Source of the DNA: JAKAWQ01 sp963745975
Lineage (GTDB): Bacteria; Pseudomonadota; Alphaproteobacteria; Acetobacterales; Acetobacteraceae
NCBI GenBank assembly: GCA_963745975.1
Contig: CAVUZJ010000002.1
Span: 310,001-374,000, forward strand
DNA: 64,000 nucleotides
Direction of reading: 5' to 3'
In this document: piece by piece, positions 8,688 to 17,418 of the stretch
Layout of the letters: each line of letters begins with the position of its first letter
Position numbering within the stretch: position 1 is the first letter of the stretch
The notes under the pieces: model-generated
Told to the model about the DNA's origin: nothing
The model's database searches: none
What the model saw: the letters and a program-made list of their open reading frames with translations, nothing else
Position numbers and translations under genes: made by a program

Positions 8688-10115
8688 ATGAATCGCCGCG
8701 AGCTCGTTCTTTCCACCGCGAAGGCAGCGCTTCTGGGCGGGCTCAGCGAGGTGTGGCAAAGCTCGGCCGCGCACGCCGAGGACGAGGGAACGATCGCCAT
8801 TGCCGAACAGGCGTATATCTACGGCTTTCCGATGATCGCCGCGTACAAGGCGCTCTATCAGTTCAACGTCGACAAGTCGTCCGGTCAGTACAAGGCCTCC
8901 TTCAACGAGATATGGAGCGACGCGCGGCTGATGACGCCGGCGGACACGGCGATCGTCACCCCGAACGCCGACACGCCTTATTCGCTCGTGCAGCTCGACC
9001 TCAGGGCGGAGCCGATCGTGCTCTCCGTGCCCGAGATCGAGCAGGGGCGCTACTACGCGGTGCAGCTCGCCGATATGTACTCCTTCAATTACGGCTATAT
9101 CGGGAGCCGAACGACCGGCAACGGCGTCGGGGGCTTCATGGTGGCCGGCCCCGGATGGCAGGGCGAGATGCCCGCGGGGATCAACAAGGTCTTTCGCTCG
9201 GAGACCGAGTTTGGCCTCGTCATCTATCGCACCCAGCTCTTCAGCCCGGCCGATATGGTGAACGTGAAGAAGATCCAGTCCGGCTACAAGCTGCAGACGC
9301 TTTCCGCCTATCTCGGCCAGCCCGCGCCGCCGGCCGCGCCGCCGATCGACTGGCCTCCCTATTCGATCGCTGCCTTCAAGGGCGATTTTCCCGCCTATCT
9401 CAATTTCCTCCTGCAATTCTGCCCGGAGGTGCCCGAGGAGACGGCGCTGCGCGCCCAGTTCGCCACGATCGGGATCGGGCCGGGCCGAAAATTCGCCTTC
9501 CAGAGCCTCTCGATCGTGCGGAGGGCGGAGATCCTCCTCGGCGTGAAGCGGGGCTTCGACAAGATCGAGTATGCGGCCAACCACATCGGCAAGGTGATCA
9601 ACGGATGGGGGGTCGGCGCCGCGGCCGGCAGCCGTGCCTTCTTTCACGGCGACTGGCTGCTGCGCGCCGGCGGCGCCAAGGCGGGCATCTATGGCAACGA
9701 TGCCGACGAGGCGATGTATCCCTACGCGCGCAACGATTCCGAGGGCCAGCCGCTCGACGGCAGCGTCAACACCTATAGGCTCACCTTCGCCGCCGGCCAG
9801 TTTCCGCCGGTGAACGCCTTCTGGTCGGTGACGATGTACGACGGCAAGTCGCAGCTCCTCGTCGCGAATCCGATCAACCGCTACCTCATCAATTCGACGA
9901 TGCTGCCCGGCATGAGACGGAATCCGGACGGCTCGCTCACCATCCACATCCAGAAGGATCAGCCGGGAGCGGACGATCAATCGAATTGGCTGCCGGCGCC
10001 GGATGGGCCGATCTTCCTGGTGATGCGGCTTTACTGGCCGAAGACAACGCCCCCTTCGATCCTTCCGCCGGGTTCGGGCACGTGGAGCCCGCCGCCCGTG
10101 CTTCGGGCCGATTGA
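8688..10115 (+). CDS. DUF1254/DUF1214 domain-containing exported protein
   Basis: A 475-residue exported protein. ATG at 8688 is preferred over 8625 because GGGGAGGGTG precedes it and the signal peptide MNRRELVLSTAKAALLGGL begins there. Residues about 30-170 fit DUF1254 (NADTPYSLVQLDLRAEPIVL and the QGRYYAVQLADMYSFNYGYIG segment). The C-terminal third fits DUF1214 (FWSVTMYDGKSQLLVANPI, then DQPGADDQSNWLPAPDGPI and a LRLYWPK-like end). Function is not established for these domains. The first 18 residues closely match those of the arylsulfatase at 17419, an unrelated protein. Confidence 0.88.
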   Translation: MNRRELVLSTAKAALLGGLSEVWQSSAAHAEDEGTIAIAEQAYIYGFPMIAAYKALYQFNVDKSSGQYKASFNEIWSDARLMTPADTAIVTPNADTPYSLVQLDLRAEPIVLSVPEIEQGRYYAVQLADMYSFNYGYIGSRTTGNGVGGFMVAGPGWQGEMPAGINKVFRSETEFGLVIYRTQLFSPADMVNVKKIQSGYKLQTLSAYLGQPAPPAAPPIDWPPYSIAAFKGDFPAYLNFLLQFCPEVPEETALRAQFATIGIGPGRKFAFQSLSIVRRAEILLGVKRGFDKIEYAANHIGKVINGWGVGAAAGSRAFFHGDWLLRAGGAKAGIYGNDADEAMYPYARNDSEGQPLDGSVNTYRLTFAAGQFPPVNAFWSVTMYDGKSQLLVANPINRYLINSTMLPGMRRNPDGSLTIHIQKDQPGADDQSNWLPAPDGPIFLVMRLYWPKTTPPSILPPGSGTWSPPPVLRAD

Positions 10116-10147
10116 GTTGGCGGCGCGATCGGATTTGAGGCGAGGGC

Positions 10148-11635
10148 ATGACGAAGGCCGTTTTTTGCGGAGCCGCGCTGGCGCTCTTTGCGTGCCTGAG
10201 CGGGCAGCCGGGCCATGCAGAGAGCGGTGTCGCCGCGACGATCCCGGACCGGGCGTTCTTTCTTTACCGGCCGGGCGACAAGACGATGGAAAATGTCGTC
10301 CGGACGGACGAGCGCTATGGCCATGACGCGCTTTTCTTCGGCCCGCGTGGGTGGGACTACTGGAACTGGCTCCAGGACCCGCGACCGATCCAGAACCCGA
10401 ACCTCTGGCCCGATACGCAATCCACCTACTTCCTCAGCCGTTTCGCACTGCCCGCCGGGAGCACATTGACCCTCCACGGCACCTATCCGCATGCCCGCTA
10501 TTTCGAGTTCGCCCTCTACAAATTCGAGCACGGGACCTTCGTTGCGGTCGGCGAGGCGCTGCGCGGCCAGGACATCGCGCCCGATCCCGGCGCGACCAAC
10601 CCCTTCCTCGTCGGGGCCGACCGGCTGGCCGGCGTGCGCGACTTCACGCTCAGGATCGTGGCCGCGGACGCCCCTGCCGGCGCGCGCGCGACGAACACCC
10701 TCTATGTCGGGCAGGACGGCGGCGAGCTGCAAGCCGCGCTCCGCATCTATCTCTCGGACCCGGGCTATGACGGGGCCGGATGGGGACCGGCAACCGCTCC
10801 CTTCGCCGGGCGCGGACTGCCGAGCTACGAGGGGAGGCTCGCCGACGGCACCAGGCTTTCGGCCGCAGAGGTCGCGGCGCGATGGGCCCAGCCGATGGCA
10901 GCGACGAAGCCCGCTATGACGGTCGTCGAGTGGGAGGGGCTGCTGCATGCGAAGAACAACGACCCCGCGCTCGATCCGGCGTCGGCGCCGGCGCGCAACC
11001 CGCCAGAATGGCAGAAATTCTGGACGCTGCGCTACAGCCTGCTCGGCGCCTTCAAACCCCCGGCGCTGCGCGCGAGGATTCCCTATGAGGGCGCGATGGA
11101 AGGCGGCGGCGACCCCTACACCCAGTACATGATCGTCTATCTCTCGCGGAAATTCGGACCCGTCTATGTCATGCACGGCAAGATGCCGAGCTTCCCCGAC
11201 ACGTTCGCGGGCGAGGACGGCAAGCCGCTCGCCATCATGCCGGACGCGCAGGTGCAGTACTGGTCGATCGTGAGCTGCGAGTCCCCGCCGTCCGGCCAGG
11301 ACGTCGACGGCCTCACCGACATGCAGGTGCCGCTCAACTCCAAGGGCGACTACACGATCGTGGTGAGCCGCCCCGAAGACCGGCCGCGGAATGCGACCCT
11401 CGCGAACGGCGTGGCGTGGCTGAACTGGGGCACGCGCGGCGAGGGACTCGATATCCCGCAGAACCGCACCGGCTGGGGGATGCTGATGATCCGCTTCGTC
11501 GGCACCAACCCGAGCTGGGCCCAGAGCCCGGCCAACGTCACCACGCCCGGCACCGAAGCCTCCGTCATGGGGCCCTACTACCCGCGGGGCGAGTACACGA
11601 CCAAGGCGGCCTTCGAGGCGAGCGGGCCGAAATAG
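10148..11635 (+). CDS. Secreted protein of unknown function
   Basis: A 495-residue protein with a signal peptide (cleavage near GHAES, residues 20-27). I do not recognise a characterised family. The N-terminal third contains HGTYPHARYFEFALYKFE, reminiscent of beta-sandwich segments in DUF1214-type proteins. The middle has an Ala-rich helical stretch, and the C-terminal third has VMHGKMPSFPDT and repeated Trp/Tyr-rich strands. It starts 32 bp after the DUF1254 gene and precedes the propeller-like gene, so it is probably in the same transcription unit. It could act with the DUF1254 protein in the periplasm. Confidence 0.7.
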   Translation: MTKAVFCGAALALFACLSGQPGHAESGVAATIPDRAFFLYRPGDKTMENVVRTDERYGHDALFFGPRGWDYWNWLQDPRPIQNPNLWPDTQSTYFLSRFALPAGSTLTLHGTYPHARYFEFALYKFEHGTFVAVGEALRGQDIAPDPGATNPFLVGADRLAGVRDFTLRIVAADAPAGARATNTLYVGQDGGELQAALRIYLSDPGYDGAGWGPATAPFAGRGLPSYEGRLADGTRLSAAEVAARWAQPMAATKPAMTVVEWEGLLHAKNNDPALDPASAPARNPPEWQKFWTLRYSLLGAFKPPALRARIPYEGAMEGGGDPYTQYMIVYLSRKFGPVYVMHGKMPSFPDTFAGEDGKPLAIMPDAQVQYWSIVSCESPPSGQDVDGLTDMQVPLNSKGDYTIVVSRPEDRPRNATLANGVAWLNWGTRGEGLDIPQNRTGWGMLMIRFVGTNPSWAQSPANVTTPGTEASVMGPYYPRGEYTTKAAFEASGPK

Positions 11636-11714
11636 AGCAAGTGTCGCGATGCCCCGCTCGCCAGCTCGTCTATCCGTGGCTCGCCGCGTGGGGCCTTGCA
11701 CGAACGGAGGAAAC

Positions 11715-13325
11715 GTGACCGAAGCTCGCCATTGGCCGATGACAGGCGCGCGCGCGCTGGTGCTTGCGCTCGGTCTTGCGCTCGGCGCTGCCGTCAATAT
11801 TGCCCCGTTCGTGGGCCGGACCGCCGCCGCCGCGGACCTCACTTCCGACGAGCAGGCGGCGAACGGGCCGTTGCCCGGAGACGTGACGCTCGACGCCTCG
11901 GAGTTAAGCTGCCTCAAGGCGCATCCGGCCGCCGGCTACTACGCCTCGCTGAACGCCGCGGAAGTCGCCGACGCCGAGCGCACCGGGCTCTACCCTTGCG
12001 CGGACTTCACCGGCTCTTTCACCGGGCCCAACCGGGTCTTTGCCTGGCAGAGCGAAGGCACCTACCAGGGCGCCTACTTCCTCAACAACCGCAAGCCCGG
12101 CGAGCTCTATCTGGTCGGCGGCGTGGCGCCCGCGCTGACGGGTCCGGTGGCGCCGGGACCCTATGTCGCCAAGGTGGATGCCACGACGGGCAGGCAAATC
12201 TGGCGCACCTATCTGGAAAACGCCAACGTGTCGCACCGCTGGATCGCGGTGACCAACCTCAACATTCTGCCGGACGGAAATATCGTCGTCGCCTGGACCG
12301 ACAAGGTCGCCATCATCGACGGCGATAGCGGGCTGATCCTGACGTCGAACACCCTGCCGACCGGCGGCGCCGCGGTGGAGAACGCGAGCTTCAAGCACGT
12401 CACCATTGCGCCCGACGGCACGCTCATCCTGAAGGACCAGTCGCGACCGGCGGGCGAAACCGGCCAAGGAAGCCTCGCGATCATCAGGGGCGTGCAAAAA
12501 GGCCTCAAGATGGCGAACTCGGAGCTGGTCGCGGTCGATCCGGATACGCTCCGGATCCTCGACGCCGTGCCCCTGCCGGAACCCTCGGCCTCGCCGCACG
12601 TGATCACGACATTCGCGGGAAAGATCGCGATCTACCTCTCGGGAAGCCAGCACCTTTACCGGTATTTCTGGGACCCGGCGACGAAGAAGCTCTCGCAGGA
12701 CCCGCGCTGGATCGTTTCCTATCTGAAGCCAGGCCAGTCCACCGGAACCGCGCCCGGCGTGATGGGCAACTGGATCGTGGTCCTGACCAACGGCGTGGGC
12801 AGCAAGACGGTCGCGTCCAGCGTCGTCGCGGTCAGCCAGAGCGACCCCTCCAGGGTGGTGACGATCTTCCCGTTCGGGCCGCTCAAGAAAGGCGAGATCA
12901 GCTTCGCCCCGCCCAAAAACGGGACCGACATCGAGAACAACATGCTCTACGCGGCCGATATGGGAATGGGCAAGGTCGCCGGCATCAAGCTCGACCAGGC
13001 GACCGGCGCGATGACGACTTCGTTTGTCGTCGATGACACGACCACCGGATTTCAGCCCCTCGTCGGGCCGAAGGACAAGCGGGTGCTGGTGATTTCGAAC
13101 ATCCGACGCGACGTTCGTTTCGAGGGGACGATGTTGGAGCTGATGACGCATCTCTATACGGAGCAGGTCACATGGCGGGATGCGGCCACGGGCCGGATTC
13201 TCGCGGCGTCGGACTTCTTCGCGCCGATGCAGCCGAATGCGCTGATCACGCCGGGCTTCGGCGGTCGGTTCTATTACATAACGAACAAGGGGTTTATCGT
13301 CTTGCAGGTGGAGCCGAGCGAGTAG
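11715..13325 (+). CDS. Secreted PQQ/YVTN-like beta-propeller protein, unknown function
   Basis: A 536-residue protein. The GTG start at 11715 is chosen for its GGAGGAAAC ribosome site and the signal-anchor that follows (hydrophobic to about residue 45). The body has repeating four-stranded sheet elements such as VAKVDATTGRQIWRTYLENA, KVAIIDGDSGLILTS and ELVAVDPDTLRILDAVPLPE, typical of PQQ-like or NHL-type propellers. No quinoprotein catalytic residues are evident, so an enzymatic role is not claimed. It is the last intact gene before the interrupted FGE gene. Confidence 0.68.
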   Translation: MTEARHWPMTGARALVLALGLALGAAVNIAPFVGRTAAAADLTSDEQAANGPLPGDVTLDASELSCLKAHPAAGYYASLNAAEVADAERTGLYPCADFTGSFTGPNRVFAWQSEGTYQGAYFLNNRKPGELYLVGGVAPALTGPVAPGPYVAKVDATTGRQIWRTYLENANVSHRWIAVTNLNILPDGNIVVAWTDKVAIIDGDSGLILTSNTLPTGGAAVENASFKHVTIAPDGTLILKDQSRPAGETGQGSLAIIRGVQKGLKMANSELVAVDPDTLRILDAVPLPEPSASPHVITTFAGKIAIYLSGSQHLYRYFWDPATKKLSQDPRWIVSYLKPGQSTGTAPGVMGNWIVVLTNGVGSKTVASSVVAVSQSDPSRVVTIFPFGPLKKGEISFAPPKNGTDIENNMLYAADMGMGKVAGIKLDQATGAMTTSFVVDDTTTGFQPLVGPKDKRVLVISNIRRDVRFEGTMLELMTHLYTEQVTWRDAATGRILAASDFFAPMQPNALITPGFGGRFYYITNKGFIVLQVEPSE

Positions 13326-13519
13326 AATTCCGGCCGGATGTGCCGGTCGGCTCCCGTGCCCGGCGACGATGCGCCCTTGCCGGTTAATCCAGATCAATGA
13401 GGACCGGTCGGAGGGCCTGGAATGTGGCGTAACATTTGCGACCTGCGCCGAAGGGGAATGATCCGCGTGCTCTTCCTGGGACGGTATGCCCCGCGCGAGC
13501 GGGGAGGCGTCGGGTTCGG

Positions 13520-13633
13520 GTGAGCGGCGAGGAATCGAGGCGGGCTGACATGCGCCCGATCGAAGGCGGCACCTTCCGGATGGGATGTGGCAGCGCGTAC
13601 CCGGAGGAAGCACCCGTGCATTTCGCCAGGGTG
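13520..13633 (+). pseudogene. Formylglycine-generating enzyme gene, 5' fragment (split by IS3 element)
   Basis: The 5' 38 codons of a sulfatase-modifying FGE (SUMF1/EgtB-type fold). It contains MRPIEGGTFRMG and the YPEEAPVH segment typical of the family start. A GTG at 13520 (VSGEESRRADMR) or ATG at 13550 could be the start. The frame is cut after codon Val at 13631-13633 by an IS element running to 14998. Beyond that point the frame adds only transposon-encoded residues and stops at 13684, so this piece alone cannot be functional. Confidence 0.85.
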
Positions 13634-13717
13634 AGAGGTGGCTGGGGAAATTCGAACAGGTCGATAGGTGGAAAATCTGCCTGAGAGCGGCGAGGATGCC
13701 GCAGATCAGGAGAGAGC

Positions 13718-14029
13718 ATGACGAGACGAGCGCGGCGGACGCACAGTCCGGCCTTCAAGGCGAAGGTGGCATTGGCGGCCATCAAGGGCGAGAAGACGCT
13801 GGCCGAGTTGGCGCAGCAGTATGACGTGCATCCGAACCAGATCACGGCTTGGAAGGCCCAGCTGGCGGAGGGCGCCGCTGGGGTGTTCGGCTCCGGTCCT
13901 GCGGGGACCTCGGCGGCGCCGGTGGTGGACCTCAAGGTTCTGCACGCCAAGATCGGCGAACTGACGCTGGAGAACGATTTTTTGTCCGGTGCGCTCAGCA
14001 AAGCCGGCCTGCTGAGCGCAAAGCGATGA
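13718..14029 (+). CDS. IS3-family transposase OrfA (helix-turn-helix)
   Basis: A 103-residue OrfA. The N-terminal half (THSPAFKAKVALAAIKGEKTL, then LAQQYDVHPNQITAWK) is the DNA-binding helix-turn-helix. The C-terminal half is a leucine-zipper-like helix (LHAKIGELTLENDFL) used for multimerisation. A T-TTT-TTG slippery heptamer lies at 13978-13984 in the correct phase for a -1 shift into orfB, which would give the OrfAB transposase. The stop overlaps the orfB ATG (ATGA at 14026-14029). Confidence 0.93.
   Translation: MTRRARRTHSPAFKAKVALAAIKGEKTLAELAQQYDVHPNQITAWKAQLAEGAAGVFGSGPAGTSAAPVVDLKVLHAKIGELTLENDFLSGALSKAGLLSAKR
13978..13984 (+). promoter_or_regulatory. Programmed -1 ribosomal frameshift site (T TTT TTG)
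   Basis: Six T and a G, read in orfA as GAT TTT TTG. Slipping back one base moves ribosomes to the orfB frame, which is open from 13849, so OrfA fuses to OrfB as ...ENDFL/F-VRCAQ... . This is the usual way IS3 elements make active transposase. Confidence 0.75.
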
Positions 14030-14853
14030 TCGACCGGGGCCACAGACTGTCGCTGGTGCGGCAGGTGGAGCTGCTGAGGCTGAGCCGCAGCAGCCTTTAC
14101 TATGAGCCTCGAGCGGTGCCGGCGGCCGATCTGGCTACCATGCGACGGATTGACGCACTCCACCTGGACCATCCGTTCGCGGGCAGCCGGATGCTGCGCG
14201 ATCTGTTGCGCGGCGAGGGTGTCGCGATTGGCCGGGAGCGGGTCGCCACGATGATGCGGCGCATGGGGATCGAGGCGCTGTATCGCCGCCCCAACACGTC
14301 CAAGCCGGCGCCGGGGCACAAGATCTACCCCTATCTGCTCCGCGGCATGGCGGTTGAGCGGCCGAATCAGGTCTGGGCGATGGATATTACCTACATCCCC
14401 ATGGCACGCGGCTTCGTCTATCTGGCCGCCGTGGTGGACTGGTTCAGCCGGCGGGTTCTGGCCTGGCGCGTGTCGATCACGATGGAGGTCGATTTCTGCC
14501 TCGCGGCGGTCGAGGAGGCGTTGGCCAGACACGGCCGGCCAGAGATCTTCAACACCGACCAGGGGAGCCAGTTCACCAGCGCCGCATTCACCGGCCTGCT
14601 GATGGAAAACGCCATCAAGATCAGCATGGATGGCCGCGGCTCCTGGCGCGACAACGTCTTTGTCGAGCGGCTATGGCGGTCGGTCAAATATGAGGAAGTC
14701 TATCTGCGAGCTTACGACAGCGTCGGCGACGCGCGTGCCTCGCTGGGCCGGTATCTGGATTTTTACAACCGCCGGCGCCCACACTCGAGCCTCGACGCGC
14801 GGACCCCGGAGCAAGCCTACTTCGCGCACCTGCCGCAGCGCGCGGCAGCCTGA
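14026..14853 (+). CDS. IS3-family transposase OrfB (DDE integrase core)
   Basis: A 275-residue catalytic subunit with the retroviral-integrase fold. The acidic triad is D120 (VWAMDITYIP), D178 (FNTDQGSQFTS) and E214 (VFVERLWRS), with 35 residues between the second Asp and Glu, the classical DD(35)E spacing. An HTH_21-type N-terminal segment (LSRSSLYYEP) and the family C-terminus (YNRRRPHSSLDARTPEQAYF) are present. Probably expressed mainly as an OrfAB fusion; the ATG at 14026 could give the separate OrfB. Confidence 0.95.
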   Translation: MIDRGHRLSLVRQVELLRLSRSSLYYEPRAVPAADLATMRRIDALHLDHPFAGSRMLRDLLRGEGVAIGRERVATMMRRMGIEALYRRPNTSKPAPGHKIYPYLLRGMAVERPNQVWAMDITYIPMARGFVYLAAVVDWFSRRVLAWRVSITMEVDFCLAAVEEALARHGRPEIFNTDQGSQFTSAAFTGLLMENAIKISMDGRGSWRDNVFVERLWRSVKYEEVYLRAYDSVGDARASLGRYLDFYNRRRPHSSLDARTPEQAYFAHLPQRAAA

Positions 14854-14861
14854 ATTTCGCC

Positions 14862-14924
14862 GCCGTTGTCGGGGCGTCACCGCGCTCGGGCTACGCCCTC
14901 CCTGCGTGACGCCCCGACAACGGC
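14862..14924. terminator. 19-bp perfect hairpin inside the IS right end
   Basis: 14862-14880 (GCCGTTGTCGGGGCGTCAC) is the exact inverse complement of 14906-14924, with a 25-base loop. It follows the orfB stop by 8 bp and lies inside the IS. A transposase-gene terminator or a barrier to read-through is likely. Confidence 0.55.
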
Positions 14925-14998
14925 ACACTACAATGCCCACCGGCAGAGGCTCCACTTATCGAAGGCGAAACGCTGTTCCAACGAAGCCGGCCAGCTCT

Positions 14999-15856
14999 GT
15001 GGGCGGCTTTTGGATGGACGAAAGCTGCGTTACCAACGCGGAGTTCGGGCAATTCGTCGCCGCGACCGGGTACGTGACGGTTGCCGAGCGACCGCTCGAT
15101 CCGGCCCTCTATCCCGACGCCGATCCGGCTCTGCTGAAGCCGGGTGCGGCGGTGTTCCACATGCCGTTCGGCCCGGCGCGGCTTTCCGACATTAGGAGCC
15201 GCTGGAGCTACGTGCCCGGCGCCAACTGGCGCCACCCCGAGGGGCCGGCGAGCACGATCGAAGGGCACGAGCGCGAGCCGGTGGTGCAGGTGGTGTTCGA
15301 GGACGCGGCGGCGTACGCGCGGTGGGCGGGGAAGGCGCTGCCGACGGAGGCGGAGTGGGAGTTCGCGGCGCGCGGCGGGCTTGACGGGGCGGCCTTCTGC
15401 TGGGGCGATGAGTTCAATCCGGGCGGGAAATGGATGGCGAACACCTGGCAGGGCGAGTTCCCGTGGCAGGACCGTGGGGAAGACGGGTTCGCGGGGCGCG
15501 CGCCCGTCGGCTCCTTTCCGCCCAACGGGTACGGGCTCTACGACATGGCCGGCAATGTCTGGGAATGGACCACCGACTGGTATGCCGGCCGGCATCCTGC
15601 GGATGCGGGGAAACCCTGCTGCGCGCCCCAGAATCCGCGTGGGCCCAACGAGGCGGGGAGCGATGACCCGGAGCAGCCGGCAATTCGCATCCCGCGCAAG
15701 GGGAACAAGGGCGGGTCCTATCTCTGCGCGCCGAATTATTGCCGGCGGTACCGGCCGGCCGCGCGCCATCCGCAGATGATCGATACGGCGACCTGCCATA
15801 TCGGCTTCCGCTGCATCGTGCGGTCCGGGGGCCGCGACCAAACCGAGGAGGGGTGA
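14999..15856 (+). pseudogene. Formylglycine-generating enzyme gene, 3' fragment (C-terminal catalytic part)
   Basis: The larger remnant, about 285 codons, continues the FGE frame after the IS: GGFWMDESCVTNAEFGQFV, the YARWAGKALPTEAEWEFAARG segment, and the active-site region KGGSYLCAPNYCRRYRPAARH with both cysteines of aerobic FGE (equivalent to human Cys336 and Cys341), closing with IGFRC. Joining 13520-13633 to 15002-15856 gives an uninterrupted 322-residue frame. The stop overlaps the arylsulfatase ATG (TGATG at 15854-15858), showing that maturase and substrate were one operon. No normal start remains for this part unless transcription from the IS yields a truncated product. Confidence 0.9.
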
Positions 15857-17337
15857 TGACGATCGGGACAGAACCGCCGGCGCCGCGGGAAAAAGGCGGC
15901 GTCGGCCGCCGCAACGTGCTGCTCGGCGGCGGTGCGAGCCTCGCGGCGAGCGCCGGGGCCGGCTCGTTGCTCTCCGCCGCAACGAGCCGGACGGCGATGG
16001 CCGCTCCTCCAGGGCCGCCCAACATCGTCTACATCGTTGCCGACGATCTCGGCTGGCAGGATGTCGGCTTCCGCGGCTCCGACATCAAGACGCCCAGTCT
16101 CGACCGGCTCGCCGAAAGCGGGGCCGAGCTCGAGGAATTCTACGTCCAGCCTTATTGCTCGCCGACGCGCGCCGCCCTTCTCACCGGCCGCTATCCGCTG
16201 CGCTACGGGTTGCAGACGGGCGCCATTCCCTCGGGCGCGCGGTATGGGCTCCCCACCGACGAATTCCTGCTCTCGCAGGGGCTGCGCGGGGCGGGATACG
16301 AGACCGTGCTGGTCGGCAAATGGCATCTCGGGCACGCCAAGCCGGAATTTTGGCCGTGCCAGCGCGGGTTCGATCATTTCTACGGCCCGCTCGTGGGCGA
16401 GATCGACCATTTCACGCACGAAGCGCATGGAGTGACGGACTGGTATCGCGACAATACGCGGATCACGGAGAAGGGCTACGACACCACGCTCTTCGGCGAC
16501 GAGGCGGTGCGCGTGATCGACGCCCATGATCCGGCGAAGCCGCTCTTCCTCTATCTTGCCTTCACCGCGCCGCACACACCCTATCAGGCGCCTGAGGAGT
16601 ATCTCGCGCGGTACCCGAATATCGCCGATCCCAATCGTCGCGCCTATGCGGCGATGATCTCGGCGATGGACGATCAGATCGGGCGGGTGATTGTCGCGCT
16701 CGAAGCGAAGGGAATGCGCGGAAATACGCTCATCGTCTTCCATAGCGACAATGGCGGCACGCGTTCGGCGAAGTTCACTGGCGAGTCGGCGATCCAAGGC
16801 GAGCTTCCGCCGAGCAACGGGCCCTATCGCGGCGGCAAGGGCACGCTCTACGAGGGCGGCACGCTCGTCGGCGCCGTTTTCAACTGGCAGGGGAGGATCA
16901 AGCCCGGGCGCGTTCAGGGACTGCTCCACGTCGTCGATATCTACCCGACGTTGCTCGGCGTCGCGGGCGGGGAGCTCGGGAAGAACAAGCCCCTCGATGG
17001 CATGGATGTCTGGGCAACCATAAGCGAAGGCGGGCCCTCGCCGCGTCATGAGGTCGTTTACAACGTCGATCCGCTGATGGGCGCGGTGCGCGAGGGGGCG
17101 CAGAAGCTCATCTGGGTGGGGATGCTGCCTTCGAGTTTCGAGCTGTTCGATCTTGCGGCGGACCCGTACGAAAAAGCCAATCTGGCTGCAGCGAATCCCG
17201 AGCAGGTGAAGGCGCTGCAGGACCGCATAGCCGCGCTCGCGCGGGAGATGGTGGAGCCCCTGGTCCTGGCGGACGTGCTCGGCCTTGTGCTCTCGACCGC
17301 GCCCTCCACTCCGGCGGAATACTTTGTCGATTGCTGA
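15856..17337 (+). CDS. Arylsulfatase (type I, formylglycine-dependent), Tat-exported
   Basis: A 493-residue type I sulfatase of the arylsulfatase B-like group, hydrolysing sulfate esters. A Tat-type signal with GRRN at 17-20 and an Ala/Gly/Leu core runs to about residue 50. Metal-binding DD is at 63-64 (IVADDLGWQD). The modification motif CSPTRAALLTGR starts at Cys101, which must become formylglycine. GKWHLGH (near 155) and HSDNGG supply further active-site residues. The ATG overlaps the FGE stop by one base. Export of a folded, already modified enzyme by Tat fits cytoplasmic FGE. With the FGE gene split, activity would need another maturase. Confidence 0.94.
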   Translation: MTIGTEPPAPREKGGVGRRNVLLGGGASLAASAGAGSLLSAATSRTAMAAPPGPPNIVYIVADDLGWQDVGFRGSDIKTPSLDRLAESGAELEEFYVQPYCSPTRAALLTGRYPLRYGLQTGAIPSGARYGLPTDEFLLSQGLRGAGYETVLVGKWHLGHAKPEFWPCQRGFDHFYGPLVGEIDHFTHEAHGVTDWYRDNTRITEKGYDTTLFGDEAVRVIDAHDPAKPLFLYLAFTAPHTPYQAPEEYLARYPNIADPNRRAYAAMISAMDDQIGRVIVALEAKGMRGNTLIVFHSDNGGTRSAKFTGESAIQGELPPSNGPYRGGKGTLYEGGTLVGAVFNWQGRIKPGRVQGLLHVVDIYPTLLGVAGGELGKNKPLDGMDVWATISEGGPSPRHEVVYNVDPLMGAVREGAQKLIWVGMLPSSFELFDLAADPYEKANLAAANPEQVKALQDRIAALAREMVEPLVLADVLGLVLSTAPSTPAEYFVDC

Positions 17338-17418
17338 GATGGCGTACGGCGGCAAAGCGATTGTTGTGAGAGATCGGCGGTAGGCGGCCAGTCAACGCCC
17401 TGAAGAGGAGACGCTACG

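Larger units (their letters stand above)
13634..14998 (+). mobile_element. IS3-family insertion sequence, 1365 bp, with 3-bp target duplication
   Basis: A complete element. The two ends are imperfect inverted repeats about 26 bp long, each beginning AGAG and ending GAACAG (13634-13659 and 14973-14998), with TGGC, GG and TT matches between. GTG flanks both sides (13631-13633 and 14999-15001), a 3-bp target duplication as expected for the IS3/IS51 groups. It carries overlapping orfA and orfB with a frameshift heptamer and, near the right end, a 19-bp perfect hairpin. It splits an FGE gene in the same orientation. Intact orfs and DDE residues suggest it may be active. Confidence 0.92.

Noticed and set aside
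15736..17355. A 539-codon minus-strand frame opposite the first arylsulfatase
   Set aside because: Shadow of the sulfatase gene; composition is biased to Arg and Asp/Glu and no motif is present.
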